From: an uncultured archaeon
GTDB lineage: Archaea; Hadarchaeota; Hadarchaeia; Hadarchaeales; Hadarchaeaceae
Direction of reading: 5' to 3'
Assembly (NCBI GenBank): GCA_937921735.1
Contig: CAKZTQ010000032.1
Span: 1 to 64,000 of the forward strand
DNA length: 64,000 bases
How positions within the stretch are numbered: position 1 is the stretch's first letter; the number at the start of each line of letters is the position of its first letter. The position numbers and the translations under genes are program-made. Below the pieces are notes generated by a model. It saw nothing but the letters and a program-made list of their open reading frames with translations, was not told where the DNA came from and did not search any database. Shown piece by piece: positions 38,346 through 47,573 of this stretch.

Positions 38346-38612
38346 TTAAGGGAGGAAGGATTCCTTTCTGGAATCGGGTATTCGCCTGCTGAGCAATTGC
38401 CCGCAGCGATCGCACTTGAGGAGTACCCAAGTCCCCCGTCTTTCGATGGGTTCCATAGATCTCCCACAGCACCGTGGGGCGGTGCTGCCGTCTAGCCCCT
38501 TTGCTCGTAGACGGTCCGTCAAGCGCTCTCGCATCGCCTTAGTCTGCAGTCTCCATAAAGCGTAGCCTGCGGCGGCTATGGAAAGAATTCCTATCCCCAG
38601 CTCGATGAGCAT
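38346..38612 (-). CDS. Small TM protein with zinc-ribbon-like CxxxM..CxxC
   Basis: N-terminal TM helix then PRCCGRSMEPIERRGTWVLLKCDRCGQLLSRR. Confidence 0.5.
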   Translation of the reverse strand: MLIELGIGILSIAAAGYALWRLQTKAMRERLTDRLRAKGLDGSTAPRCCGRSMEPIERRGTWVLLKCDRCGQLLSRRIPDSRKESFLP

Positions 38613-38670
38613 CCTCCTCCCGCTCCTCCGTTTTTTATTTTTCCTTTAAGGGGAAAAATATTTTTCGCTT

Positions 38671-39351
38671 TTATTCAAACCGGGGCAAGTGGCGCTTTTG
38701 TTCATCTGAAGGGTAAAAACAAAGGTCACGGATCGGGCAATTTCCACATAAGGGTGCACGCGCGCGGCAGTACCGCCGGCCGTGTTGTATCAGCAGGATG
38801 TGCGCCTCCCCCCTGCGGCCGCTCGGGACGAGGGCTTCAAGCTTCGCCCTGACCTCTTCATAGCCATCCCCGGCGCTCGTGAAACCGAGCCTTTCCGATA
38901 TCCTGAAGATATGGGTGTCGATCGGCAGCACATCGCGCCCTCCCGCGAACAGCAAAACGCAATCGGCAGTTTTGAACCCCACGCCAGGTAATGCCAAAAG
39001 CTCTCGCCGCGCTTCTTCAACGGGTTTGCGGATAACCTTTCGGAGATCGCCGCCATATTTCTCGCAAACGATTTGAGCTATCTGCTTCAACCGCGCGGAC
39101 TTCATTTGGTGAAGGCCGGCCGGTTCTATCAAACGTTGGATCTCCTTTGGGTCGGCTTGGGCTAGTTCTTCAGGCTTTTTAAACTTCTGCATCAAGCGAT
39201 CGAACGCCAGTTTGGTGTTGCGCCAGTTGGTATTCTGTGACAGCACCGTCTGCACGAGTACTTCAAATGGGTTCTTGCTTCGATATTTCCAGAGCTGGAA
39301 CTCCGCGCTCAGGCGGTTGAGTATTTCGATGATTCGCCAGCGATCGTCCAT
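38671..39351 (-). CDS. nth: Endonuclease III-type DNA glycosylase
   Basis: PFEVLVQTVLSQNTNWRNTKLAFDRL...LLALPGVGFKTADCVLLFAGGRDVLPIDTHIFRISERLGF...CRARAPLCGNCPIRDLC. Confidence 0.92.
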   Translation of the reverse strand: MDDRWRIIEILNRLSAEFQLWKYRSKNPFEVLVQTVLSQNTNWRNTKLAFDRLMQKFKKPEELAQADPKEIQRLIEPAGLHQMKSARLKQIAQIVCEKYGGDLRKVIRKPVEEARRELLALPGVGFKTADCVLLFAGGRDVLPIDTHIFRISERLGFTSAGDGYEEVRAKLEALVPSGRRGEAHILLIQHGRRYCRARAPLCGNCPIRDLCFYPSDEQKRHLPRFE

Positions 39352-39444
39352 GGGCGGCCCTCAGCGATGTCGGATATTCGTCATTCCGCTACCCTTACCT
39401 CTTAAATTTTGGAGCTAGTTTATCATTTTTGGGATGAGGTGAAC

Positions 39445-39837
39445 ATGGGGTTGACTTATGTCGTTTACCTTATGCTCATCTTGGGTTCCTTCACCTTCGG
39501 GTTTGAAGCCCTTCTCCTCGGCTTGGGAGGGCGGCTTTTCGTGCTTTATCGCGAAAATCGCTCGCGCACGCTCAAGCTGGCGTTATCGCTTGGGCTAGCG
39601 ATAACATGTTTGTCGATCGCCATCTCGAGCCTACTCGGCTTACAGCTCATACACTTATGCGCATCCGTGCTCGCGTGCACGCTGCTCTTGAGTTTGATCG
39701 TCGGGCGTTGTAAGAAATTCGTAAAAACACCGCTGCCCGTGCCTCCACCCATTGCAGACGATGAAATTAAAAAGATGCTTAATAAGCACGGCCTGTGCGA
39801 ATTCAAGGAGGAAGACGAAGCCAGTAGCAAGAGCTAG
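39445..39837 (+). CDS. Small membrane protein, hypothetical
   Basis: MGLTYVVYLMLILGSFTFGFEALLLGLGG...; several TM helices, polar tail. Confidence 0.55.
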   Translation: MGLTYVVYLMLILGSFTFGFEALLLGLGGRLFVLYRENRSRTLKLALSLGLAITCLSIAISSLLGLQLIHLCASVLACTLLLSLIVGRCKKFVKTPLPVPPPIADDEIKKMLNKHGLCEFKEEDEASSKS

Positions 39838-39933
39838 TTTTCCGCGCCCCTTGTGGTTTGGCTTCCCCTGTCGCAGGGTGGGGAAAATTTTTTAAACAAC
39901 AAAAGAGTTTAGTGTGGATACCAAGGGATCATC

Positions 39934-41925
39934 ATGGAGCAAAAGCATGGGAAGATCGCGGAGCCTATTAAATGGGTCGTAGAGGATCCTGAACGCAAGG
40001 AGGTTTGGTGGCCTTCCCCGGAGCTCAAGAAAAGGGCTTGGGTAAGCGATGAGTCGATATATGAACAGTCCGGGAAGGACCCGATCGCTTTTTGGGCCGC
40101 CCTGGCCCGGGAGGGGCTGCACTGGTTCAAGGAATGGGACAAGACCTACGAACAGGACCCGCCATATTTCAGATGGTTCATCGGTGGAAAGATAAACGCC
40201 TCGTACAACGCCGTCGATAGGCACATAAGCACCGAGAAGAGGTACAAGGCAGCGATTATATGGGAACCCGAGCCCCTCGACGAGCCGGCTAGGGTGTTGA
40301 CGTACTATGATCTCTATCGTGAGATCAACAAGTTCGCGAACGCCTTGAAATCGTTAGGCGTCGGGAAGGGCGACAGGGTAGGCATCTACCTGCCCATGAT
40401 ACCCGAAGTTCAAATCGCCATGCTCGCGTGCGCCCGCATAGGAGCTATACACAGCGTCGTCTTCTCGGCCTTCAGCGCCGACTCCTTGAGGTCTAGGTTG
40501 ATGGACGCCGAGGCCAAGGTCCTCATCACCGCAGACGGCTATTACCGACGTGGTAAGATCATCAACTTGAAGGCGGAGGCTGATGAGGGGATAAAGGGAA
40601 CCACCGTGGAAAAGGTCGTTGTTGTGAAGAGGGCGGGCCTCAACGTTCCGATGCTTGAGGGCAGGGATCTTTGGTGGCACGAGTTGATGAAGGGGGCCGC
40701 TGCTTATTGCGAACCGGAGCCAATGGATAGCGAGGATACATTATTTATACTCTACACGAGCGGCACCACGGGCAAGCCCAAGGGTGTGGTCCACACCACC
40801 GGTGGGTACCTTACCCAAGCTTACTGGACGACTAAGTGGGACTTCGATATCCACGACGATGACTTGTTCTGGTGCACTGCGGACATAGGGTGGATCACCG
40901 GCCACACCTACGCTTGCTATGGTCCCCTCCTGCTTGGTGCCACGATGCTCATGTACGAGGGAGCTCCCGACTACCCTGAGCCAGATAGATGGTGGGCGAT
41001 AATCGAGAAGTACGGCGTAAGTATATTTTACACCGCCCCGACGGCGATAAGGATGTTCGTGAAGTACGGCGAGGAGTGGCCGAGGAAGCATGACCTCAGC
41101 AGCTTGAGGATACTGGGCACGGTAGGCGAGCCAATAGACCGCGAGGCCTGGCTTTGGTACTTCTACAACATAGGCGGTGGAAGGTGCCCGATCATCGACA
41201 CGTGGTGGCAAACCGAGACAGGTGGAACGCTGATAAACTCTCTTCCAGGTATAGGCCCGTTTATCCCCACGGTCGCCGGCAGGAGCTTTCCGGGCACTAG
41301 ACACGTGGTGCTCGATGAGAACGGCAGGAGGGTGGGCGTGGGCGAGACGGGAAGTTTAGTCCAGCTGAGCCCGTTCGCGCCGGGGATGCTTAGGGGAATT
41401 TACAAGGACCCGGAGAGGTACAAGGAGCTTTACTTCAGTAAATACGGCGACGAGATTTATTACACCCACGACGGGGCGAAAGTGTGGGATGAGACATATA
41501 ATATCCGCTTGGGAGGCAGGGAGGATGACGTGATGAAGGTAGCCGGTCACAGACTGGCGACAGCAGAAGTGGAGACGGCGCTTACGGATCACGAGGCGGT
41601 CGCTGAAGCGGCGGTCGTTCCTGCCCCTCACGAGATCAAGGGAGAGGTGCCGGTGGCGTTCGTGGTGCTAAAGAAGGGCTGGGAACCATCGGAGGCGCTC
41701 GAGAAGGAGATAGTGGCCAAGGTAGTCAAGGCCATAGGTCCCACGGCTAAGCCCCAAGCGGTCTTCTTCGTGCACGATTTGCCCAAGACGAGGAGCGGCA
41801 AGATCATGCGGAGGATACTTAGGAGCTTGATGAAAGGCGAGCCCGTCGGAGATACCACAACGCTCATGAATCCAGAGGTCGTGGAGGAGTTAAAAGCGAG
41901 GGTCGCTGGAGCGGCTTCTAAATAA
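39934..41925 (+). CDS. acsA: Acetyl-CoA synthetase (AMP-forming)
   Basis: [24 protein letters not shown]...[37 protein letters not shown]...[10 protein letters not shown]...[12 protein letters not shown]. Confidence 0.97.
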   Translation: MEQKHGKIAEPIKWVVEDPERKEVWWPSPELKKRAWVSDESIYEQSGKDPIAFWAALAREGLHWFKEWDKTYEQDPPYFRWFIGGKINASYNAVDRHISTEKRYKAAIIWEPEPLDEPARVLTYYDLYREINKFANALKSLGVGKGDRVGIYLPMIPEVQIAMLACARIGAIHSVVFSAFSADSLRSRLMDAEAKVLITADGYYRRGKIINLKAEADEGIKGTTVEKVVVVKRAGLNVPMLEGRDLWWHELMKGAAAYCEPEPMDSEDTLFILYTSGTTGKPKGVVHTTGGYLTQAYWTTKWDFDIHDDDLFWCTADIGWITGHTYACYGPLLLGATMLMYEGAPDYPEPDRWWAIIEKYGVSIFYTAPTAIRMFVKYGEEWPRKHDLSSLRILGTVGEPIDREAWLWYFYNIGGGRCPIIDTWWQTETGGTLINSLPGIGPFIPTVAGRSFPGTRHVVLDENGRRVGVGETGSLVQLSPFAPGMLRGIYKDPERYKELYFSKYGDEIYYTHDGAKVWDETYNIRLGGREDDVMKVAGHRLATAEVETALTDHEAVAEAAVVPAPHEIKGEVPVAFVVLKKGWEPSEALEKEIVAKVVKAIGPTAKPQAVFFVHDLPKTRSGKIMRRILRSLMKGEPVGDTTTLMNPEVVEELKARVAGAASK

Positions 41926-41966
41926 TTTCGATGATTTACGGCTTGCTCAGCTCCAAAGCGGCGCTT

Positions 41967-42560
41967 TTATCGATGGGAAAGTTTTGCGTAGCGCTTGTCG
42001 AGTTCTTCTACCAGCTCCTTTACCTCCTTGATTTCGGCAGCGTAGGGGCCTAGGTCTGCGTGCACGGCTCGCCAGAGCTCGTCTAACTCGCGCGCGCGAT
42101 TTCCACGTTCTCGATACTTAATAGCTTGAATTAGCATAGAGAGATAGTCAGCCGCGTGGACGATCTTCGCCTCAAAGGTGTACTTCTCCGAGTACTCCCG
42201 CCAAAGTTCCATAAGCATTTGTTGATTGGGCAGACCGGCGACGAGATCCCTCATCGCCTTGCCCTCCATTTGTTTCTTAGTTCCGGGTTCCCCCAAATAC
42301 TTCAAAGCCGTGTAGGGAAAGTCCGCAACCATCGCCTCTGCCCAGTCATGCAGAAGCGCCATGCTGAGGGCCCTTTCGACATCTAGCTCGCGGCCGCCGC
42401 GCTTTGCCTCGTCCGCTAGCAGGAGCGCGATCGCCGCTACCTCAAAGGTATGCTGTGCAACGTCTTCGACTTCGTTCAATGGCACATTGCACAGCAGCCA
42501 ACCCGTTCGGGGTATACGCTTGAGGTCGTTAAGTTTTTCCAAAAGCTCGCTCAGTTTCAA
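41967..42560 (-). CDS. HD-domain phosphohydrolase (YfbR-like)
   Basis: NEVEDVAQHTFEVAAIALLLADEAKRGGRELDVERALSMALLHDWAEAMVADFP. Confidence 0.85.
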   Translation of the reverse strand: MKLSELLEKLNDLKRIPRTGWLLCNVPLNEVEDVAQHTFEVAAIALLLADEAKRGGRELDVERALSMALLHDWAEAMVADFPYTALKYLGEPGTKKQMEGKAMRDLVAGLPNQQMLMELWREYSEKYTFEAKIVHAADYLSMLIQAIKYRERGNRARELDELWRAVHADLGPYAAEIKEVKELVEELDKRYAKLSHR

Positions 42561-42961
42561 ACTACCACCAACTTAGCCTGCTTAACGCCCCGCATGGCTC
42601 CGATGCGGTCGACAAGCTTGCGGATTTCGTCCGCCGCTCCTTTCACGACGATGATCTCTAGGCAATTCTTGGCATCGACGTGCAAGTGCTGGGCGGCGCT
42701 TATCACCTTCGAGTGCTGGTGCTGGATGTCCATGAGTTCGTCCACCAACCCCCTGACGTCGTGCTCGTAAAGCACCATGATGGCCCCCAGCTGCTCACCC
42801 TTCAACTCGCTCCTCCACTTGTAGTTCGCCAAGAAATCGCGAAGGGCGTCCCTAATGGCTTCCGAGCGGCTCGCGTAGCGTTGAGCCCTAAGCACGCGAT
42901 CGAGTTCGTCGAGCAGCTCACAAGGCAGGGTGAGGCTTATGCGAGCTATTCTCGAAGACAT
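42557..42961 (-). CDS. nikR: Nickel-responsive regulator NikR
   Basis: RIARISLTLPCELLDELDRVLRAQRYASRSEAIRDALRDFL...AIMVLYEHDVRGLVDELMDIQHQHSKVISAAQHLHVDAKNCLEIIVVKG. Confidence 0.95.
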   Translation of the reverse strand: MSSRIARISLTLPCELLDELDRVLRAQRYASRSEAIRDALRDFLANYKWRSELKGEQLGAIMVLYEHDVRGLVDELMDIQHQHSKVISAAQHLHVDAKNCLEIIVVKGAADEIRKLVDRIGAMRGVKQAKLVVV

Positions 42962-43011
42962 GATGGCACGATTGAATTTGCAAGATTTGGACATTTATGT
43001 TTTGCCGAAAC

Positions 43012-43305
43012 TCAGCACTTTGAGCGGGGTCTCGAGAGGACGACTGCGAAACCCCAAATGACGAGCACCGGGATGAGCATCACGATTCCAAGTATGATCC
43101 CGCTAGTGATAGCCCCTTCCGTGGTCACCCGTATGAATTCCCCTCCTTCGTGCAGGTATCCGAGCACGTGGTCGACGAGTATCATCACCGTTGCTCCCCA
43201 AAGCATCAGACTCAGCATTCCGAGCTTGTATTCCCTGATGCCTAGAATTCTTAGCACCGTCACTAGACATGCCGCGATCAACGTCGTTATCAGCCACATG
43301 CTCAT
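43012..43305 (-). CDS. Small membrane protein, paralogue A of tandem pair
   Basis: MSMWLITTLIAACLVTVLRILGIREYKLGMLSLMLWGATVMILVDHVLGYLHEGGEF... Confidence 0.65.
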   Translation of the reverse strand: MSMWLITTLIAACLVTVLRILGIREYKLGMLSLMLWGATVMILVDHVLGYLHEGGEFIRVTTEGAITSGIILGIVMLIPVLVIWGFAVVLSRPRSKC

Positions 43306-43307
43306 GC

Positions 43308-43634
43308 CTACCTACGGATACCCAATCTCGTTTCCATCGTCTTTATCAAGTTGAGCCGCGGGGCGATCGTCAGCATGCCTGTCCAAAGGAGAGTGCATGC
43401 TAGGGCCATTGGAACTCCGATCCGAACCATTTCCGGCAGGACTTCAGATAGTCCGGCGGTCAAGAAGGGCGGATATGGCACGATTTCTCCGTGAGCTAAA
43501 TGTTCGACCGCCAACATCGCCACGCCGCCCCACAGTAGAGCGTTTAGCCAGTTTATGTTGTACCTCGTCGGGAACTTTTTCCTGAACAGCGTGGTTATCG
43601 CGCCCAGCGCCATGGGAACGAGGAAACAAGCCAC
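43308..43634 (-). CDS. Small membrane protein, paralogue B of tandem pair
   Basis: GTG start preceded by GAGGTGAAAG; VACFLVPMALGAITTLFRKKFPTRYNINWLNALLWGGVAMLAVEHLAHGEIVPYPPF... resembles paralogue A. Confidence 0.6.
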   Translation of the reverse strand: MACFLVPMALGAITTLFRKKFPTRYNINWLNALLWGGVAMLAVEHLAHGEIVPYPPFLTAGLSEVLPEMVRIGVPMALACTLLWTGMLTIAPRLNLIKTMETRLGIRR

Positions 43635-43769
43635 CCTTTCACCTCTTGCTTTTTGTAATACTTTTCCATATTTAAATATTACCAATTCGATAGTAAAGCG
43701 CCAAAGAATTTTGCAGCCCAAAAGAAAAGGCATAAATTGACGAAAATCCACCGTAATCCGGTGAGGTGA

Positions 43770-44036
43770 ATGGAAAAGGAACCTGTTGAGAAGAAACTCG
43801 TAGGAAAGGTTACCCACTACTTTACGAGGATTGGGGTAGCAGTCGTTGAGTTGACAGACGAGTTAAAGATAGGCGACAGGATTTCCATAGAGGGCGCGAC
43901 CACGAATTTTCAACAGGTAGTGGGCTCCATGCAGATCGAACATAAAGACGTAAAGGTCGCTACGGCTGGGCAATCGATAGGTCTGAAGGTCGACCAAAGG
44001 GCACGTGAAGGGGACCTCGTCTACAAGATCCTTTAA
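43770..44036 (+). CDS. Small beta-barrel protein resembling EF-Tu domain 2
   Basis: VGKVTHYFTRIGVAVVELTDELKIGDRISIEGATTNFQQVVGSMQIEHKDVKVATAGQSIGLKVDQRAREGDLVYKI. Confidence 0.7.
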   Translation: MEKEPVEKKLVGKVTHYFTRIGVAVVELTDELKIGDRISIEGATTNFQQVVGSMQIEHKDVKVATAGQSIGLKVDQRAREGDLVYKIL

Positions 44037-44905
44037 GCGGTTAGATCTAGCTTAAAAAGCAGGATTTTCGCCTTTCTTATATTTTCGGGAAGATTTCTGC
44101 AGTTCTTACAAAGGCCCATAGTTTGGGCGATCAAATCGCGATACCCTGAGAACTTCTCCTTTTTTTCCAGTATTCTGTCTAAGGTTCTCTCGAGTTGGGG
44201 GGTCGGCGCGAAAGTACTTCCGCATGCTGAGCATCGCCGCAGCTCTATCTTGGCTTCAGCCCCGATCGCTTTTCTATCCCCAGTTGCTCGTGGGCGCTCG
44301 GCCCCAAGCTCCACTGCCTCCTCCGGGCAGGCCTCCTCGCAGGAGGCACAGGAAATGCACTTTTCGTATCTGAACCTCACCTTTCGTTCGTTGCCTTCGT
44401 CGACCATCTCTATTGCTCCAGTCGGACAAACCTGCACACAGGCCCCGCATCCGGTGCACTTCTCCGCGTCGATATTGGGCATTCCCCGAAAGCCACCGGG
44501 CACCTCCCAAGCTTTTGACCCCAGCTTTAAAACGTCAACGAGAGCCTCGACGATGGCGTGAGGGCTTGGAGGACACCCAGGCACATATGCGTCCACGTGA
44601 ATTATTTCGTCCACCATGCCGTCCACGCTATAAGAGCCCTCGAAGGCCTCGCCGGACAGGGCACAAGCGCCGACCGCGATGGCTAGCCTCGGCGGCTTCA
44701 ACCTTTCGTATACTTCTCTGAGCATATCTCGCGTCTTGACCGTCGGTACCCCTGTGACGATGAGCACGTTGGCCTCACTTGGGTCCCCGACGAGCTTTAC
44801 CCCCAGCTCCTCTAACCCGAACCTTCTCGCAAATGCGCTGAACACTTCGATGTCACATCCGTTGCACGAGCCTACGTCCAGACGATAAACGTTGACCTGC
44901 CTCAA
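44033..44905 (-). CDS. [NiFe] hydrogenase small subunit (NuoB/EchC-like) fused to ferredoxin domains
   Basis: DVGSCNGCDIEVFSAF...AVGACALSGEAF...VPGCPPSPHAIVEAL; then CTGCGACVQVCPTGAIE and CISCASCEEACPEEAVE. Confidence 0.88.
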   Translation of the reverse strand: MRQVNVYRLDVGSCNGCDIEVFSAFARRFGLEELGVKLVGDPSEANVLIVTGVPTVKTRDMLREVYERLKPPRLAIAVGACALSGEAFEGSYSVDGMVDEIIHVDAYVPGCPPSPHAIVEALVDVLKLGSKAWEVPGGFRGMPNIDAEKCTGCGACVQVCPTGAIEMVDEGNERKVRFRYEKCISCASCEEACPEEAVELGAERPRATGDRKAIGAEAKIELRRCSACGSTFAPTPQLERTLDRILEKKEKFSGYRDLIAQTMGLCKNCRNLPENIRKAKILLFKLDLTA

Positions 44906-46041
44906 ACCCCTCTCCTGAGCTCCGACAGCTCCACCTGATGCTTTTTTCCAGTTCGTTGATCTACGAGCGTCAGACGATTTGTGCAGGAGATGCAGCGGTC
45001 TATGCTTTCTAAAATCAAGGGAAGGTCACTTAACCTCTGTCCCCGCAACATCTCAGGGAGGCTGCGCTCGTTCATGTAGGTGGGCGTTCTGATCTTTACC
45101 CTCTCAGGGATGTTCGTGCCGTTCGACTTGACGAAGTAGATCAATTCGCCTCGCGGCGCTTCCACCCTCCCAACCTCTTCCTTTTCCTTTGGCGGCTCGC
45201 CAACTTCGGCCGCGATGTTGCCGGATGGGAAATCGTCTAATAGCTGCCGTATGATCTCGATGCTTTCAAAAGTTTCCTTTACCCTGACAAGCGTTCTCGA
45301 AAGCACGTCTCCCCCGTCCTCCACCTGCACCTCGAAGTCTACCTCTTCGTATGCGGCGTAGGGATCGTCCTTGCGAACGTCGCTCTCAACGCCGGATGCC
45401 CTCAAAACGGGCCCCACGACACCTAACGCCAGCGCTTTCTCCCTTGGCAATGGGCCTATCCCCGAAAGTTTCGGGGCAAGTTCCCGCGTGGCACGGGCGA
45501 TGTACCCTGAGAGGCTTGTTAAATCGTCTAGCGCGTGTCTAAGTCTTCTGATCATCTCCACGCTTAGGTCCCCCCTCACCCCACCTATCGCGTTGATCCC
45601 ATAATGGACGCGGTTGCCGCACATCAGCTCGATCAGATCCATGATTTCCTCCCGCGCATCGACGATTTTGATGAAATGTTCCTTTTCGCCGAGGGTGTGA
45701 AACAGTAACGCGGTCCATAGATAATGGCTCTGGAGCCGCTCAAGTTCAAACATAATCGTTCGAATGTACTTGGCCCTCTCCGGTGGCTCAACCTCGAAGA
45801 CCTTCTCTACGGTTTGACAGTAACAAGTGGTGTGGGCATGTGAGCAAAATCCGCATATCCGCTCGCATAGGAAAACGCCTTGGGCATAGGTCTTTGTGGC
45901 GAGGAGCCTCTCGATGCCCCTATGCGTGTAACCTTGCTTTATGTCCACGTCGACGATCTTCTCGTTGCTCACCGTAACTTCGTAGAGTTCGGGCTCTACC
46001 AAGGCAGGATGATAAGGACCTATGACTACTATTTTCGACGT
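44902..46041 (-). CDS. [NiFe] hydrogenase large subunit, group-4-like (start inferred as ACG)
   Basis: SKIVVIGPYHPALVEPELYEV...GYTHRGIERLLATKTYAQGVFLCERICGFCSHAHTTCY (L1); C-terminal IDRCISCTNR (L2). The conserved GPYHPAL lies upstream of the TTG at 46002. Confidence 0.87.
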   Translation of the reverse strand, partial: TSKIVVIGPYHPALVEPELYEVTVSNEKIVDVDIKQGYTHRGIERLLATKTYAQGVFLCERICGFCSHAHTTCYCQTVEKVFEVEPPERAKYIRTIMFELERLQSHYLWTALLFHTLGEKEHFIKIVDAREEIMDLIELMCGNRVHYGINAIGGVRGDLSVEMIRRLRHALDDLTSLSGYIARATRELAPKLSGIGPLPREKALALGVVGPVLRASGVESDVRKDDPYAAYEEVDFEVQVEDGGDVLSRTLVRVKETFESIEIIRQLLDDFPSGNIAAEVGEPPKEKEEVGRVEAPRGELIYFVKSNGTNIPERVKIRTPTYMNERSLPEMLRGQRLSDLPLILESIDRCISCTNRLTLVDQRTGKKHQVELSELRRGV

Positions 46042-46044
46042 ACG

Positions 46045-46911
46045 CTACACCCCCATTTTCTCGATCAACTGTGAAATGGGGCTGCGGTGGAACTCGAGCT
46101 TGAGCTCGTTTGTAGGGACGCCCACCGCCAAAGCCAATAACTCAACTATGTGGAGGCACGGAAAGTTGTATTTCAAGCCATATTTCCTTAGCGAGATCTG
46201 GCCCGTCTCAAACTGGAGGATGCACATTGGACAAGCGGTAATGATGCCGTCAACCATAAGTTCCTCGTAGCATCTCAATTTGAGGTGCAGCCTCTCTTTA
46301 AGTGCCGCTTCTTCGTTTACTTGCATCATTGGGAATCCACAACACATGCGATCTAGTTTGCAGCTGACCACGTCGGCGCCGGTAGCTTGTACCAGCTCCG
46401 TCAACATCCCCGGTTTTCTCCAAATGTCCCCCCCGTCGGCCTCGCGAAAGAGATGACATCCAGGATGAACCGCAGCCCTGAACGTCAGTGGTTTGGCGAT
46501 TTCCTTTATTCGGCTGATCCCAATGTCTTCGTATAGAATTTCAACGATGTGTTTCACGTTTACCGTGCCCTCATACTTTCTCCCGACCTCCGAAAGTAGT
46601 CCGTTCACCTCTTCTCTCAGTCCACTTTCTTGCTTCATCGCTTCGTTCGCTTCCCAAAGCGTTTCGTAGCACCCGTTGCACAAGGTTATGATATCCAAAC
46701 CAAGTTGCTCGGCTAAGCTTAGGTTTCTAGCGGAGAGCGCGAGGGACATCCGCCTGTCGGCTAAACGTGCCACCACAGGATCTGGACAACAGGAGTAGCC
46801 GGAAAGGTCCAATACCTCAACACCTAGCCTCTCGAAAAGTTTTCTGGCTGCAAGTTCCACGCTGGGGATCCTCTGAGGGATGAGACAACCTAAGAATAGT
46901 GCGTATTTCAT
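46045..46911 (-). CDS. hdrB-like: Heterodisulfide reductase subunit B-like (CCG-domain) protein
   Basis: KYALFLGCLIPQRIPSVELAARKLFERLGVEVLDLSGYSCCPDP...VHPGCHLFREADGG...CKLDRMCCGFPMM...ITACPMCILQFE. Confidence 0.85.
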   Translation of the reverse strand: MKYALFLGCLIPQRIPSVELAARKLFERLGVEVLDLSGYSCCPDPVVARLADRRMSLALSARNLSLAEQLGLDIITLCNGCYETLWEANEAMKQESGLREEVNGLLSEVGRKYEGTVNVKHIVEILYEDIGISRIKEIAKPLTFRAAVHPGCHLFREADGGDIWRKPGMLTELVQATGADVVSCKLDRMCCGFPMMQVNEEAALKERLHLKLRCYEELMVDGIITACPMCILQFETGQISLRKYGLKYNFPCLHIVELLALAVGVPTNELKLEFHRSPISQLIEKMGV

Positions 46912-46916
46912 GAAAT

Positions 46917-47573
46917 CTACCCTCGCCTCAACTTTTTCCTCTCCCAATCGTATCCTGCTTTTTTATCGAAGGCAACCCGTTTCATCAGTTCCTGAAGTTC
47001 GCGGAGTGCTTCCTCGCTCGCGTAGCTGGCAGGGGGAGATGCCGGCAGACCGGCTTCGTCTCTCTTCCGCTGCATGTGAGGTGAAAGCGGGGCGGTCGTG
47101 CCAACCGATATCAGGGACTCGGCCACCGGACATATTTTAGCAGGAAGCTCCCCCTCGAAGGGGCCTCTCAGGGGTGGACTCCCGGACCACCCCTCCGGTA
47201 ATAGTAAGGGAGCAGGTCTTGGATGGGCTTTGAACCTCACTCCGAAAAGCTCAGCGGTTTCCCTCTCCGCCCACTCCGCGGCTGGCATTAAATCCGAGAT
47301 GCTGTCGATTTCACTTGTTTCCTTCGCGATCACCGCGCGCAAGACCACAACTGTGCCATCGACGTCGAAGTTGTAAAGCAATTCGATGTCTAGACCTTCG
47401 TCGACGGCAGCTAGCATCATAAACCTTCCCTTATTCGATAGTATCTCGACCGCCTTCCGAATCGACCGCGGCTCGATTTCGACAACCGCCCTCCTTTCGC
47501 GAGAGTAAATGACCCTCGCCTTGACTTCCCTCGTGAGACCCTCGAGGATTTCATCCACGGCCAGATCGGTCAC
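46917..47573 (-). CDS. NuoC/EchD-like hydrogenase subunit
   Basis: VDEGLDIELLYNFDVDGTVVVLRAVIAKETSEIDSISDLMPAAEWAERETAELFGVRFKAHPRPAPLLLPEGW is the NuoC (30-kDa subunit) signature. Confidence 0.82.
   Translation of the reverse strand: MTDLAVDEILEGLTREVKARVIYSRERRAVVEIEPRSIRKAVEILSNKGRFMMLAAVDEGLDIELLYNFDVDGTVVVLRAVIAKETSEIDSISDLMPAAEWAERETAELFGVRFKAHPRPAPLLLPEGWSGSPPLRGPFEGELPAKICPVAESLISVGTTAPLSPHMQRKRDEAGLPASPPASYASEEALRELQELMKRVAFDKKAGYDWERKKLRRG

Noticed and set aside
46045-46047. Pyrrolysine (amber) decoding joining HdrB to the hydrogenase large subunit
   Set aside because: TAG is used as an ordinary stop for many genes here (e.g. at 3605, 9622, 10532, 33454, 35709), and a Shine-Dalgarno plus ACG offers a simpler explanation; readthrough kept only as an alternative.
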